In this document: positions 15,605 to 24,049 of the stretch, piece after piece | How the letters are laid out: every line of letters starts with the position of its first letter | Numbering within the stretch: the stretch's first letter is position 1 | Source: a virus | Direction: 5' to 3' (one strand) | Length of the DNA: 64,000 nt | Virus record (IMG/VR): IMGVR_UViG_3300044700_000345 | Coordinates: 16,983 to 80,982 of that record | The notes under the pieces: generated by a model | What the model saw: the letters and a program-made list of their open reading frames with translations, nothing else | What the model was told of the DNA's origin: nothing | Databases searched by the model: none | Program-made: the position numbers and the translations under genes

Positions 15605-16549
15605 TCAACCAAAACTAATGGAAGGGGCCGATAGAGTTGCACCCAGGTACGGGTTCTGTGAGATTGCTGTGCGAAGAGTAGCCCCAGTCTCAGTCCGATC
15701 GATTCCAGCAAGTTGGAATTGTCCAGCTTGGCGTCCCAAAGCTTGGTACACGGCGCCTTCGGAAGCAATCTTGGCTTGTGCATTAACCAAGTTTGAACGA
15801 CTAATTTGTTCCTGGATTGGTAACATTGCTTTCTCAAGTTGGATCTTCATTTCCAATTGATCTTGCATACCTTTACGAGTAAGTGCCCGTTCTTGTTCAC
15901 CTAGAGCTTTGTTTGACCTTAAAGTATAATCAAGGTCACGGTTGCGAATATTTTCATACGCAGCTCCTTTGGTAAGCGGAATATTTGTACCAGGGAAATA
16001 CATGGGCTCAGTAGTTTCTTTGGCTTTAGCGCCCAGGCCACCAGTAATTGCTTCTAACATATTGCCGCCCGCCATAGCTCCAATAATGGGAGCGCCAATC
16101 CTTGCTACCACCCCTAATGCACCTGGTAGTTTGATGCTGTTAACCAAGGCTGAAGCTGCTGCGCCGCCACCAAGGCCACCTAAGCCTTGTGAGAGTGCCC
16201 CCATAATATCCCCTTGCATTGCTTGACCGGTTGCCATTAGGCCTGCGGTACCAAGGGTTGACATGCGTCCCAGTGGCCTCTTCTCTAGTCCTGCAGACGC
16301 AGCCCTTGCTTTTGTTTTAAATTCCTCTCCCATTGGACCAAGTCCTTGCAACCGTGATTCTACTGAGGAACGCATGCGTTCAAGAACCCCAGGATTAACA
16401 CCAGTTGTGCCTGGTTTAATTGTTGTGGCCCCACGAGAACCTAAGGTTTCCGCAGGAATATTTCCTGCACGAGCCTGAGCGGCAAGATCAAAATCGGGGT
16501 AGTACGCTCTTGGGTCAACCCCTGCGCGTAGCATATCTTCTGGAGTCAT
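15605..16549 (-). CDS. Gly/Ala-rich internal virion protein, 314 aa
   Basis: Contains a long Gly/Ala-rich hydrophobic centre (GLGGLGGGAAASALVNSI, then IGAPIIGAMAGGNMLEAI) flanked by helical, charged ends (DQLEMKIQLEKAMLPIQEQI). This pattern occurs in ejection proteins that form channels across the cell envelope. It neighbours further genes of the same style. Confidence 0.7.
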   Translation of the reverse strand: MTPEDMLRAGVDPRAYYPDFDLAAQARAGNIPAETLGSRGATTIKPGTTGVNPGVLERMRSSVESRLQGLGPMGEEFKTKARAASAGLEKRPLGRMSTLGTAGLMATGQAMQGDIMGALSQGLGGLGGGAAASALVNSIKLPGALGVVARIGAPIIGAMAGGNMLEAITGGLGAKAKETTEPMYFPGTNIPLTKGAAYENIRNRDLDYTLRSNKALGEQERALTRKGMQDQLEMKIQLEKAMLPIQEQISRSNLVNAQAKIASEGAVYQALGRQAGQFQLAGIDRTETGATLRTAISQNPYLGATLSAPSISFG

Positions 16550-16599
16550 TATTAAACTGTACTTTTATTTCTGTAGTCTAATTCTACCAGTACCTTTAT

Positions 16600-17547
16600 T
16601 TAACTCATCGGTAATTGTGAGTCAAGTTGTTTTGCTGCAAGTGATTGGTTGATTAGATTACCTGCCATCACACCAAGTGCAGAACCTGCTAAGCCTCCTA
16701 CTGCACCACGTACTCCACGAGCATTAGGCTTGGATCCTGCGCTAGAAAGTGATGGATTTTCTCCAGGAAAAATGCTAGGTTGCACCACTACTTCTCTTGG
16801 TACACTACTAAGACCAAGCCTAGCGCCAGCAATACCACCTGCTAGACCAGTAGCAAATGGGATGTTTACGGGATAACCAAAGACACGCGCTTCTGGAACA
16901 CCTTGAAGGTTTTCAGGTGTCGCCTTAATGGCTCCAAGGAATGCAGGTTCGTTATACAAAAACTGCATGTAGTTTGCATAACGTTGATGAGTAAGTCCAG
17001 GGATCTCCTCTCTGGCAGTTTCTTCTTTTAGTGGCCGCCCCTGGCGACCTTGAAAAAAACGTTCAAATACTTCAGTTGCTGGGTCACGACTTTTTCTAAA
17101 ATCTTCAGGAGTTGGCTCATTTTGCTTGTATCCTTTAGGCCTGCCCAGCTCACCAATATTTGTTATATCATATGCGCCCATTGACGCAACTGCTGGCTGC
17201 AAAGCACCAGCAAGAATTAAAGAAGATGTGTAGCGAGGCAGAGTTCCTTTTGGATCAATTGCTGCGGAAGCAAGTTTATCTGCAATGGCTAGGGGATGGT
17301 TAATCCTCCACCACAAGCCACGAGTTTGTTCGTCTGCAATGTCGCCCAAAAGCCTGGCACTATAAGCTCCAAGGTATGCACCAGGGGATCCCTTTAGAGA
17401 TATGTCTGCATCTTTTAACCGACTTTGAAATTCTGGATCACGTAAAGAACTGTTTGGTTTTACGCCGCCGGCAGCGGCTTGTTTCATGGCGTTAATGCCA
17501 TACTTGAAACCTGCTACTGGGCCTCGTACCTCCAGGGGATTAGCCAT
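16600..17547 (-). CDS. Internal virion protein, 315 aa, Gly/Ala-rich C-terminus
   Basis: Begins MANPLEVRGPVAGFKYGIN. The middle has YTSSLILAGALQPAVASMG and ETAREEIPGLTHQRYANYM; the C-terminus has two Gly/Ala hydrophobic stretches (ATGLAGGIAGARLGLSS and GAVGGLAGSALGVMAGNLI). Its ATG overlaps the stop of the 184-residue gene. Likely an ejection or internal core protein. Confidence 0.7.
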   Translation of the reverse strand: MANPLEVRGPVAGFKYGINAMKQAAAGGVKPNSSLRDPEFQSRLKDADISLKGSPGAYLGAYSARLLGDIADEQTRGLWWRINHPLAIADKLASAAIDPKGTLPRYTSSLILAGALQPAVASMGAYDITNIGELGRPKGYKQNEPTPEDFRKSRDPATEVFERFFQGRQGRPLKEETAREEIPGLTHQRYANYMQFLYNEPAFLGAIKATPENLQGVPEARVFGYPVNIPFATGLAGGIAGARLGLSSVPREVVVQPSIFPGENPSLSSAGSKPNARGVRGAVGGLAGSALGVMAGNLINQSLAAKQLDSQLPMS

Positions 17548-18101
17548 CAGTACGCCTCGGCTAGTAGGCGTAAAGTTTCATCTGACAAGGTGATGCCCGG
17601 CACTGGAGACTGAAACCTAGGTAGTCCGACAGTTTGGTACATAGTACCAGGCGCAAGTTGTTGTGCTTGTTGCTGGCGGTTGATAGCTTGACGTTGTAGT
17701 AATTGTTGCTGCTCTTGTTCAAGTTGAGAAACTGCCTGTGGTTGAATTTGGGGGTACAAAGAACCTTGGGTTACGTAATCAACGAGAGGCATCGAGCCCA
17801 GTGAAGCGGCAAAGTTTACTCCCTTTTCCAGACCAGACGGAACAAATTCTTTGGTTATCACTCCCGTTGCTACATCTTTTATTTCTTTTTCTACAGCAGG
17901 AGATATTGTACGCGCTAGCGCAACCAAGGGATAGTTGAGAAGAAAATCTCCCCCTGCATAGGCTAGACCTGCTTTAGGTCCTGCGCCAAGCATTCCCATT
18001 GCCAAGTTCAAGCCGGCCCCTGGAAGCGCTTGTGCAGCTGCCTCACGAGACGTCTTGCTAGCAATAGCTGCGCCTAAATGTTTTAATGCGTTACCTAACA
18101 T
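17547..18101 (-). CDS. Internal virion protein, 184 aa
   Basis: An Ala-rich N-terminal half (ALKHLGAAIASKTSREAAA) and a Gln-rich centre (SQLEQEQQQLLQRQAINRQ) followed by VPGITLSDETLRLLAEAY. Overlaps the next gene by one base. Belongs to the same Gly/Ala/Gln-rich group as its neighbours. Confidence 0.7.
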   Translation of the reverse strand: MLGNALKHLGAAIASKTSREAAAQALPGAGLNLAMGMLGAGPKAGLAYAGGDFLLNYPLVALARTISPAVEKEIKDVATGVITKEFVPSGLEKGVNFAASLGSMPLVDYVTQGSLYPQIQPQAVSQLEQEQQQLLQRQAINRQQQAQQLAPGTMYQTVGLPRFQSPVPGITLSDETLRLLAEAY

Positions 18102-18111
18102 GAGCTACTTC

Positions 18112-18786
18112 CTATTCCTCTATTTTACTCTCAGGTGTTTTTAAAGTTTTACCAGGGGAGATATTTTCTTCTTCTTTTGAGATCTCTTCTCCTCCACGTG
18201 TTTCTTCTGCTTTGGCTTGTTCAGAACTAATAGTTGATTTGCGTTCCAGTAACTGAGCAACAGATGGAGTATTTTCCGTTTCGCTCTTGACTTCTCCTTC
18301 TGCCTTACGCATAAGAATACCGTTTGGATCTGGGTTCTTAAGGCGCGGCATTGGGTTTTTAGCAGCCTTCTCTGGCCTGAGCGTTGGACTTAAGTTGTAC
18401 GCCTCCATCCACTTGGGATCGTAATCTGGTTGATCTTGTGGGCGCTGCTTGGTACGTGGGCGGCCCTCATCAAAGTCATACGACACAGGTCGTTCAAAAC
18501 GCCCCAGGCCTTCAAACATTTCGTAACTTGGAGTTGTCTTTTCGTTGTCGTCAAAAAATGGTGAGTTAGAAACAAAGTTTAAGTCTGGGTTTAATGTCTC
18601 TTTCCGAGACATGAAACGATTAATTAAATCTTCTTCGTTAAATCTTGAGTTGTTCCAAGGGGCAGCACCTGTTTCAGGCTTGGCACGAAACAAATCGTTA
18701 AAATTTAACTTCCGAGGAATTTGGCCTTGGCGGTTAAAAGGATTTGTTATGTAACGACCTAAGTCAAGCCTTGCGTCTTGCGCCAT
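18112..18786 (-). CDS. Glu/Lys/Pro-rich protein, 224 aa
   Basis: Starts at the ATG overlapping the upstream stop as TGATG. N-terminus MAQDARLDLGRYITNPFNRQ; the C-terminal 60 residues are almost only charged and Ser/Thr (KAEETRGGEEISKEEENIS). Probably disordered. No family recognised. Confidence 0.7.
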   Translation of the reverse strand: MAQDARLDLGRYITNPFNRQGQIPRKLNFNDLFRAKPETGAAPWNNSRFNEEDLINRFMSRKETLNPDLNFVSNSPFFDDNEKTTPSYEMFEGLGRFERPVSYDFDEGRPRTKQRPQDQPDYDPKWMEAYNLSPTLRPEKAAKNPMPRLKNPDPNGILMRKAEGEVKSETENTPSVAQLLERKSTISSEQAKAEETRGGEEISKEEENISPGKTLKTPESKIEE

Positions 18787-19013
18787 CAATCCTCAGGTGT
18801 TTTTTGTTTTTTGCGTTGATGTAATCCTACCAAGGTCTTACGAAGGTTTGCTTGCTTAACGGTTGTGTCATTGTATTTGTCTGGATTAGACAAAACATTT
18901 TCCTGCAGTTGAGCAGTGGTAATACCTTTACGTTCTGCCTTGTTGGTGAAAGCGCCTTCCTTCATCTCGGCATCTTTAATCCACTTGGTAGGTTTTTTCT
19001 TTTTTTCAGCCAT
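18786..19013 (-). CDS. Small basic protein, 75 aa
   Basis: Start chosen at MAEKKKKPTKWIKDAEMKEG (ATG 19013) because the family-like part begins there. It has KAERKGITTAQLQENVLSN and KQANLRKTLVGLHQRKK, a pattern I recall from small conserved phage proteins of unknown function. Coupled to the next gene. Confidence 0.7.
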   Translation of the reverse strand: MAEKKKKPTKWIKDAEMKEGAFTNKAERKGITTAQLQENVLSNPDKYNDTTVKQANLRKTLVGLHQRKKQKTPED

Positions 19014-19045
19014 TGTTTTAAGGGGTTGTTTTAACTTTACCAAAA

Positions 19046-22000
19046 TTATCCTTTGTAAGTGCGGATTGGTCCACCGCGCCTGTATGCAGATCGCATAAGG
19101 TCATTTCTCCAATCTTCAGTACCGGGATCAATGCCATACGGTGGAATATTGGTAACTTTACTACCAAGGAAGCCTTCTGCTGTAACAGGTTTATCCATAC
19201 GTGGGTAAGCAATTCTTTGTCCTTGAGTAGTAGATTGAATAACCGGCATGGCACCTTGTGAACCAGCGCCCATTACTATTTGTTCTTGCCAACCACCAAT
19301 ACGAGATAAACCGGGCGATTGTGTCAACGGACCAATTGCTGCTGGCTCCAAGCCGGTCACAAACCTTTCTTGAGGAGCGTTACTGTAATAACGAGCTTTT
19401 TCACCACGACGAGTTAAATTCATGTTTTGGGAAGGGGTTCCAATGTCACGCCTAACATTAGGGTTAACACTTGTTGTTGGTTGAATAACCACGGTACCGC
19501 CGGTCATGGCACCAATAAACGGGCTTATAGGAGTTTGTCCACTACGCCCTGGTTGATATTGCGCATAAAGAGTACGTTTGCTAGGTTCTTGCCCAGGGAG
19601 GCCAAGCGTCGACTGAAGACTTAAAGGAGACATCCGTGATACTTGAGCTGATTCACCGGTATTAGATAAAAGTTCTAATTGATTTAATTGTGTTCTTCCT
19701 GGCGTTACAAACTTTTCTGGAGATGCAACGGCTTTTGTTGTGAGACCACCCGTCAAAGCATCTGCTAAGAAAGCCTGTGCGTTTGCTTCAACTTGAGCTG
19801 AGATTGCGCGGTTTGCTTTAGTGCCTGCAACATTGTAAACAGTACCTAAAACATCAGGATTGTTTTGGGTTGAATAACGACCTGTCGGCGTCTCAATAGA
19901 GCCAGTAATGCGCGGTTGGCGAAGGACGCTATTTGCTTTGCTTTTACCTGTAAAAATTACAGGTCCAGCAGCTTCGGCAGCGGCTCCTGTATAAACATCA
20001 GCGGCTCCCAGGATGGGGCCAAGGTCTTCGTCAGTGGCATACCCAGTTCTAAGTTGATTAACGCTTGGAAGAACTGGCTGCTGTTCGGAAGGATCAACAA
20101 TCATTCCGCGTCTTAACGTTTCCATTGAGCGAGCTACGTCTTGTGCAGGCCCAGGACGAACCGTTGGGCGTAGATTACGAGCCTGCTGTAACACATTCTC
20201 CGAAGCAGCAACAGAAACCCTGGCACGATCCAAAGCACCTAACTGTACAGGTGTAGGCGTTTCGCTTCTAGATGCCCTGGTACGCAAAACATCAGACGCC
20301 ATTCGAGCAAGGCGCTCATCAAATTCACTACCAAAAGTCTGTTCAAGATCAATAGATTGAATAGGTAAGTTTAATTGTTGCGTTGCGCCATATTTTGTAA
20401 ATTTAGACGTTACAAGATTTTTGAGATATTGATTCATCGGGGCTTGCTGACCCTTTAAAATTACTTCCGTTAAGTCTTCATCAGAAACTTTATTAAGCTC
20501 ATTTAAAAGACGTGCTTTTATTTCATACTCTGGACCTTGCTTTAACCTGGTTTTTAACCCTGTATCCGCAGAGACAAACTCACCGGCTGGATCTTGATAA
20601 ACAATATCGCCAGTAACATTAGGTTTGCCGCCGCGCAAGGCATTGCCTCGCATAGTGGTTTCAATTGGAGAAGCGCCACCTGTTAACAAAAATTCAATAT
20701 CTTCACCTAAGTTTGTAGCTTGTGCCCCACGTAATTCAGCGCGTTGACGAGCATTGTCAACAAGTTGTAATTGATCGTTTAATTCTTCTCTGTAGGTTTT
20801 GTTGAATTCTGCGGCAAATTGTTCGGGTGATAATTGTTTGCGCGGTGGTTGATTTTCATTTCTGATGTCAGCAAGAATTTGTTCGGATTGTGATTGAAGA
20901 CTTCTTGCCTTTTCTATGCGATCTCGAACCTGTGCCGCTTGAATTTTATTTTCTGCGGAGTAATCAAAATCCGTGTCAATTTCTTTTGCAAGCAAATATT
21001 GGCGTGCTTGCTGTACCAGAGGATCATTAGTTTGTTCTTGATTTAAAGCCCTAGGAGGACTACGAAAAGATTGTTTATTTTGAACATCAAGTGCCGTCAG
21101 TCCTTCTGCTTGATCAACTGGCAGTCCATCAGGAAGTTGTGATGCGGCTCGATTAATTGCATCGTCTTGTTCTAGGGTTACTGGTCTGCTTGTCTGCGCA
21201 ATATTCTCAAGGTTCTCAACCTGCCCTAGGTCTAAATCTTCGTTTCGTTGGAGCTGAGACTTGATGCGTCCTGTTTGCTGGTCTTCTCCAGACTCAACAG
21301 CGTTTGCGGCTTGACGACGAGCTTGGCTTAAAAGATTTTCTTGCAGATTAGTTAAGTCTGCAAAATTTCCAGGTTGTGAAACCGCTATTGCTTGTTGGAT
21401 TCGTTCTTGCCTACGACTAAGTGGCTGGTCTTGCTCCATACCCTGAAGCCGGCTATACTCAGCCATGTCATTAAGAACACTGGCTTCATCTGCGGCTTCT
21501 TGCCGTAACTCTAAAAGAACACGCTCACCTTTGCCTTGAATCTCCATGTCACGTTCACGAAGTCTAGCTTGGATGCGCTGATCAGCTCGCGTTTGATTTC
21601 TTGCAAGTTGTTCGTATTCTTGAATAAAACGATCGCCGGCATCTGGTTTAGCGGCAGGTAATAAAGACCCTTTGCTTTCCAGGAATGAACGAGGAAATCC
21701 TTGTGTAGGAACCGTTGGTTCCCAAAGTTCACCTAAGGGTTCCTGTGTCGCTACTTTAGATGGTGCAGGTGTTTGAACAGGTGCTTCAGATCGCACTGGA
21801 GCGGTGGTATAGCCTGCCGCACGACGCAAATCTTCAAGATTTTGGTACTTAATAACAGGATCGACTGCAGCTTCGGCTGTGCGGGCCGCAGCGGCCGCTT
21901 TCTTGGTAAGTGCACCACGTAAGCCATACGCTCCTAGCCCCAGGCCCAGGCCCGCAGCACCGATGCCTAGGGCGTTGGTCAGATTAAAGCCTTCATCTTT

Positions 22001-22141
22001 CTCCTTGGCAGGTGCACGGAGTTGATTACGTCGGAAATTAATTACGTCACCCGCCATCTGTGCCCTTTCTTCGTCACTATCCGGTACAGGCGTACCTGTT
22101 GCACGGCTGTAAGCGTAGAAATCAGCGGGGGAAATTGCCAC
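19046..22141 (-). CDS. Very large Gln/Arg/Ala-rich virion protein, 1031 aa
   Basis: First gene of the minus-strand module. Residues 50-75 form a Gly/Ala membrane-like segment (LTNALGIGAAGLGLGLGAYG). Residues 80-450 are Gln/Glu/Arg-rich helix. The second half has repeated Pro/Gln/Thr stretches and ends FLGSKVTNIPPYGIDPGTED. Size, a membrane-like segment and long helices fit an ejected inner-core protein or tail component. No enzyme motif was found. Confidence 0.8.
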   Translation of the reverse strand: MAISPADFYAYSRATGTPVPDSDEERAQMAGDVINFRRNQLRAPAKEKDEGFNLTNALGIGAAGLGLGLGAYGLRGALTKKAAAAARTAEAAVDPVIKYQNLEDLRRAAGYTTAPVRSEAPVQTPAPSKVATQEPLGELWEPTVPTQGFPRSFLESKGSLLPAAKPDAGDRFIQEYEQLARNQTRADQRIQARLRERDMEIQGKGERVLLELRQEAADEASVLNDMAEYSRLQGMEQDQPLSRRQERIQQAIAVSQPGNFADLTNLQENLLSQARRQAANAVESGEDQQTGRIKSQLQRNEDLDLGQVENLENIAQTSRPVTLEQDDAINRAASQLPDGLPVDQAEGLTALDVQNKQSFRSPPRALNQEQTNDPLVQQARQYLLAKEIDTDFDYSAENKIQAAQVRDRIEKARSLQSQSEQILADIRNENQPPRKQLSPEQFAAEFNKTYREELNDQLQLVDNARQRAELRGAQATNLGEDIEFLLTGGASPIETTMRGNALRGGKPNVTGDIVYQDPAGEFVSADTGLKTRLKQGPEYEIKARLLNELNKVSDEDLTEVILKGQQAPMNQYLKNLVTSKFTKYGATQQLNLPIQSIDLEQTFGSEFDERLARMASDVLRTRASRSETPTPVQLGALDRARVSVAASENVLQQARNLRPTVRPGPAQDVARSMETLRRGMIVDPSEQQPVLPSVNQLRTGYATDEDLGPILGAADVYTGAAAEAAGPVIFTGKSKANSVLRQPRITGSIETPTGRYSTQNNPDVLGTVYNVAGTKANRAISAQVEANAQAFLADALTGGLTTKAVASPEKFVTPGRTQLNQLELLSNTGESAQVSRMSPLSLQSTLGLPGQEPSKRTLYAQYQPGRSGQTPISPFIGAMTGGTVVIQPTTSVNPNVRRDIGTPSQNMNLTRRGEKARYYSNAPQERFVTGLEPAAIGPLTQSPGLSRIGGWQEQIVMGAGSQGAMPVIQSTTQGQRIAYPRMDKPVTAEGFLGSKVTNIPPYGIDPGTEDWRNDLMRSAYRRGGPIRTYKG

Positions 22142-22242
22142 GGTTAGGTATTGTAACTATTTTTGCCTTTTTGTATTCTATGATTTACAACTCTTGGACG
22201 CACAACAGTTATACTAAGTAAATAAGTGTATTTGTTCCAGGG
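22142..22242. promoter_or_regulatory. Divergent promoter region between late and early modules
   Basis: The 101-nt gap separates the minus-strand virion module from the first plus-strand gene. On the plus strand TATACT (near 22211) follows a TTTACA-like box at a long spacing. On the minus strand TAGAAT follows TTGTGC. None is a strong consensus match, but promoters in both directions are required here. Confidence 0.45.
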
Positions 22243-22455
22243 ATGGACGTTGGTGCTCGCCAAAAGAAGGTTGAAGGCCTAGAAGCCATCAAAGGTAAGG
22301 CCATGAGTATGGCAAAAGATGGCAAGGATTCACTAGAAGTGCGTGATTTTGTTACCAATGCCAAGAAAGAGTTGGCATATGAGCTTCCAGATGAGGAAGC
22401 ATTTCAAAAAGCAAAGGCTGCGACACTTGCATATAAGCGACGGTCAGGGAAATAG
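22243..22455 (+). CDS. Small charged protein, 70 aa
   Basis: First plus-strand gene: MDVGARQKKVEGLEAIKGKA, with an Ala/Lys-rich helical body. A strong terminator follows 25 bases after the stop, so it forms a single-gene unit just past the divergence point. Such genes are often the first expressed. Function unknown. Confidence 0.75.
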   Translation: MDVGARQKKVEGLEAIKGKAMSMAKDGKDSLEVRDFVTNAKKELAYELPDEEAFQKAKAATLAYKRRSGK

Positions 22456-22479
22456 AATTTTATTTACAATTTGTAATAC

Positions 22480-22506
22480 ACCGGGGCTAATCCCCCGGTT
22501 TTTTTG
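22480..22506 (+). terminator. Rho-independent terminator
   Basis: Stem ACCGGGG with CCCCGGT, short loop, then a run of Ts. It ends the first plus-strand unit. Confidence 0.9.
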
Positions 22507-22835
22507 TCTAAAAACTTGGGCAAAGTGGGCTATACCATGACAAAAACAGGATTTTACTTATTTTTTTAGAAACAAAATCTACATAAAGTCGAATAGGAAA
22601 ACAATTTTACAAGTGCTCCTGAATATACCCGTCCGAAGTGGAATGTGGGAAGAAAAAAAGAAAGAGTGGTGTGCATGTAAAAGTTCCCCGGCTGCGCCGG
22701 TGTGAAGTTGACTCCGTTGCGAGAACGCGTCTGACTACGTTGTGAAGCAAAGTAAGAAGAAGGGAAGAGTGAGTGTAACGGGGGCTGCGCATCCGAAGAA
22801 CGCAGGTTACCACAGATTCCAACGAGGACAGATTA
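22507..22835 (+). other. 329-nt gene-free spacer with one GC hairpin
   Basis: No convincing gene. The first half is AT-rich and may hold a promoter for the 59-residue gene (TTTACA and TATACC boxes near 22610 are poorly spaced). A hairpin CCGGC-TGC-GCCGG lies near 22687. A 20-codon frame (MWEEKKKEWCACKSS..) at about 22640 is open but unsupported. Confidence 0.4.
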
Positions 22836-23015
22836 ATGGATGTGTTTTTTGTTTACGCAACAAGGGAAGCTACCTACCATTTTGTGGTTAACAAGGAGGT
22901 TGGCTTAGCGCGGATCACGAAGTTAATAAGGAAAGGACAGAAGGGTTACGACTGTTCTACCAGTATGAGTGTGGACCGCGCACGTAAGTTTGTTAGGCAG
23001 CTGCAGGTTGCCTGA
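22836..23015 (+). CDS. Small basic protein, 59 aa
   Basis: MDVFFVYATREATYHFVVNK... to VDRARKFVRQLQVA. A GAGG ribosome-binding site lies eight bases upstream of the ATG. Starting with a beta strand pair and ending in a basic helix, it looks like a folded small early protein. Function unknown. Confidence 0.65.
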   Translation: MDVFFVYATREATYHFVVNKEVGLARITKLIRKGQKGYDCSTSMSVDRARKFVRQLQVA

Positions 23016-23310
23016 CTACGGTGAAGGATTGGCTGTGTCCCCGCGAGAGCGGGGGCATGTAGCCCTTACACACATTATTAATACGATTGATACGAATTCG
23101 TATCGCTCGGTGGGGTAATACGTTATCGTATAGCCCCTAAATTAGGGGATTTTCCACGCATCAGTATTCTCCACAAGCAACTGTGGTCCACAGGATACAC
23201 GTCAAGCTGGACGTTAAACGTAGCAGACATAGGCTGATGGTCAGCCATGGATAACCTGCTTGGCAGCTGCAATTCAGCAGCGTAAGCCCAAGTGTTCCGA
23301 GGTAACTTCC
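23016..23310 (+). promoter_or_regulatory. Palindrome-rich control region or origin candidate
   Basis: This 295-nt gap holds a series of inverted repeats: CCCCGC-GAGA-GCGGGG (23039-23054), the perfect 16-bp palindrome GATACGAATTCGTATC (23089-23104) flanked by further ATACGA/TCGTAT words (23081-23086, 23125-23131), CCCCTAAATTAGGGG (23134-23148), CTGTGG-T-CCACAG (23181-23193) competing with CCACA at 23171, a CGTC..GACG-TT element (23200-23219), and GGCTGA-TGG-TCAGCC (23232-23246). They could be operators, RNA hairpins of a long leader, or part of an origin. Confidence 0.6.
23200..23220 (+). repeat. Hairpin-TTAAAC element, copy 1 (divergent)
   Basis: CGTC, six-base loop, GACG, then TTAAAC followed by G instead of TG. 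It lies 90 bases before the next start codon, further than the other nine copies, and has a shorter loop, so it is the least certain member. Confidence 0.5.
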
Positions 23311-23475
23311 ATGGCTAAGATCATCTACCCCGCCGCTTACTACGTCATCAAAGTTGATGGTGTAATCGTAAAGGTAACTGAGGATGACTCAGTTGCACTT
23401 GATTACATCGTTGACTATCCAGGGCGTGTAACGGTGGATCCCGTAGAACAAGGTAAGTTCTACGGGGAAAGCTGA
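23311..23475 (+). CDS. Small protein, 54 aa
   Basis: MAKIIYPAAYYVIKVDGVIV... with GAGGTAA eight bases before the ATG. A longer frame upstream needs a TTG and lacks a ribosome-binding site, so I chose this start. Beta-rich and slightly acidic. Function unknown. Confidence 0.7.
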   Translation: MAKIIYPAAYYVIKVDGVIVKVTEDDSVALDYIVDYPGRVTVDPVEQGKFYGES

Positions 23476-23516
23476 TCCGTTAAAGCGGGTTGGGAGGTGC
23501 AAACCCTCCCACAGCT
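23470..23516 (+). ncRNA. Compact three-way-junction RNA element, tRNA-like
   Basis: Starting at the stop codon of the 54-residue gene, the sequence folds with no unpaired bases at the junction: outer stem AGCTG/CAGCT (23470-23474 with 23512-23516), hairpin ATCCG-TTAAAG-CGGGT (23475-23490, one G-U), and hairpin TGGGAGG-TGCAAAC-CCTCCCA (23491-23511). The second hairpin has a 7-nt loop and abuts the outer stem, giving 12 stacked base pairs like the acceptor/T-arm stack of tRNA. The heptamer TATTGCC follows, as it does after the second element at 23764. Confidence 0.5.
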
Positions 23517-23561
23517 ATTGCCTTCCAGGGAGATAGGCACCCTACACACAGGAGTAATCCC

Positions 23562-23771
23562 GTGATCATGTCATCAAAGCAAGTTGGATATTTAGCTGTT
23601 GCTATCTATGTAACTGCAGTGACGGGAACTACAGCAGGGATCATGACGTTCGGTGTTGCAAAGTTAGATCAAGCAACGGCACTTCAGTGTCGTACGCATG
23701 ACTGGCCTGTTAACGCACATATGGTTCATATGGACTGGTGTAAGGCCAATAATTACACCACCACCAAGTAA
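23562..23771 (+). CDS. Small single-span membrane protein, 69 aa
   Basis: GTG start chosen because GGAG lies seven bases upstream (CAGGAGTAATCCC before GTG). A membrane segment spans about residues 9-33 (YLAVAIYVTAVTGTTAGIMT). The C-terminal part has two Cys and several His (LQCRTHDWPVNAHMVHMDWC). Function unknown; early membrane proteins of phages often act on the host envelope. Confidence 0.65.
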   Translation: MIMSSKQVGYLAVAIYVTAVTGTTAGIMTFGVAKLDQATALQCRTHDWPVNAHMVHMDWCKANNYTTTK

Positions 23772-23808
23772 CAAGCGTGATGCCGGGGGATCAAATCCCC
23801 CTACTTGG
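23764..23808 (+). ncRNA. tRNA acceptor/T-arm-like RNA element
   Basis: A perfect 7-bp stem CCAAGTA/TACTTGG (23764-23770 with 23802-23808) encloses 14 nt and then a hairpin GGGGG-ATCAAAT-CCCCC (23785-23801) whose 3' strand abuts the outer stem. The 7-nt loop is close to a tRNA T-loop (T-C-A-A-A-T core). It overlaps the stop codon of the upstream gene and is followed by TATTGCC, like the element at 23470. No D-arm or anticodon arm is present. Confidence 0.5.
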
Positions 23809-23841
23809 TATTGCCACACACTGAGTGTGGCTAACAGAACA

Positions 23842-23994
23842 ATGCTACGCAAAGCACTTGCTGCTGCACTGATCGCTACTGCAACTGCAGTAACTAAAGA
23901 TCAGACTAAAGAACGCATTAGTGAAGTTGTTAAAGATGGCAGGCGTAAGCTTGCTATCTGGATACAGCCTAAGGACACACGTCCTATTGTCTAA
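23842..23994 (+). CDS. Small protein with hydrophobic N-terminus, 50 aa
   Basis: MLRKALAAALIATATAVTKD..., an N-terminal signal-like or membrane segment followed by a charged helix. Between it and the previous gene is a second hairpin GCCACAC-ACTGA-GTGTGGC (23813-23831). Function unknown. Confidence 0.6.
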   Translation: MLRKALAAALIATATAVTKDQTKERISEVVKDGRRKLAIWIQPKDTRPIV

Positions 23995-24049
23995 TGTTCC
24001 AGAGGGATGCGTCTCTGTGATAACGCATACATCCCATTGTATTCAACTC

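Noticed and set aside
22640-22702. 20-codon frame MWEEKKKEWCACKSS in the spacer
   Set aside because: Too short, no ribosome-binding site, overlaps the CCGGC/GCCGG hairpin.
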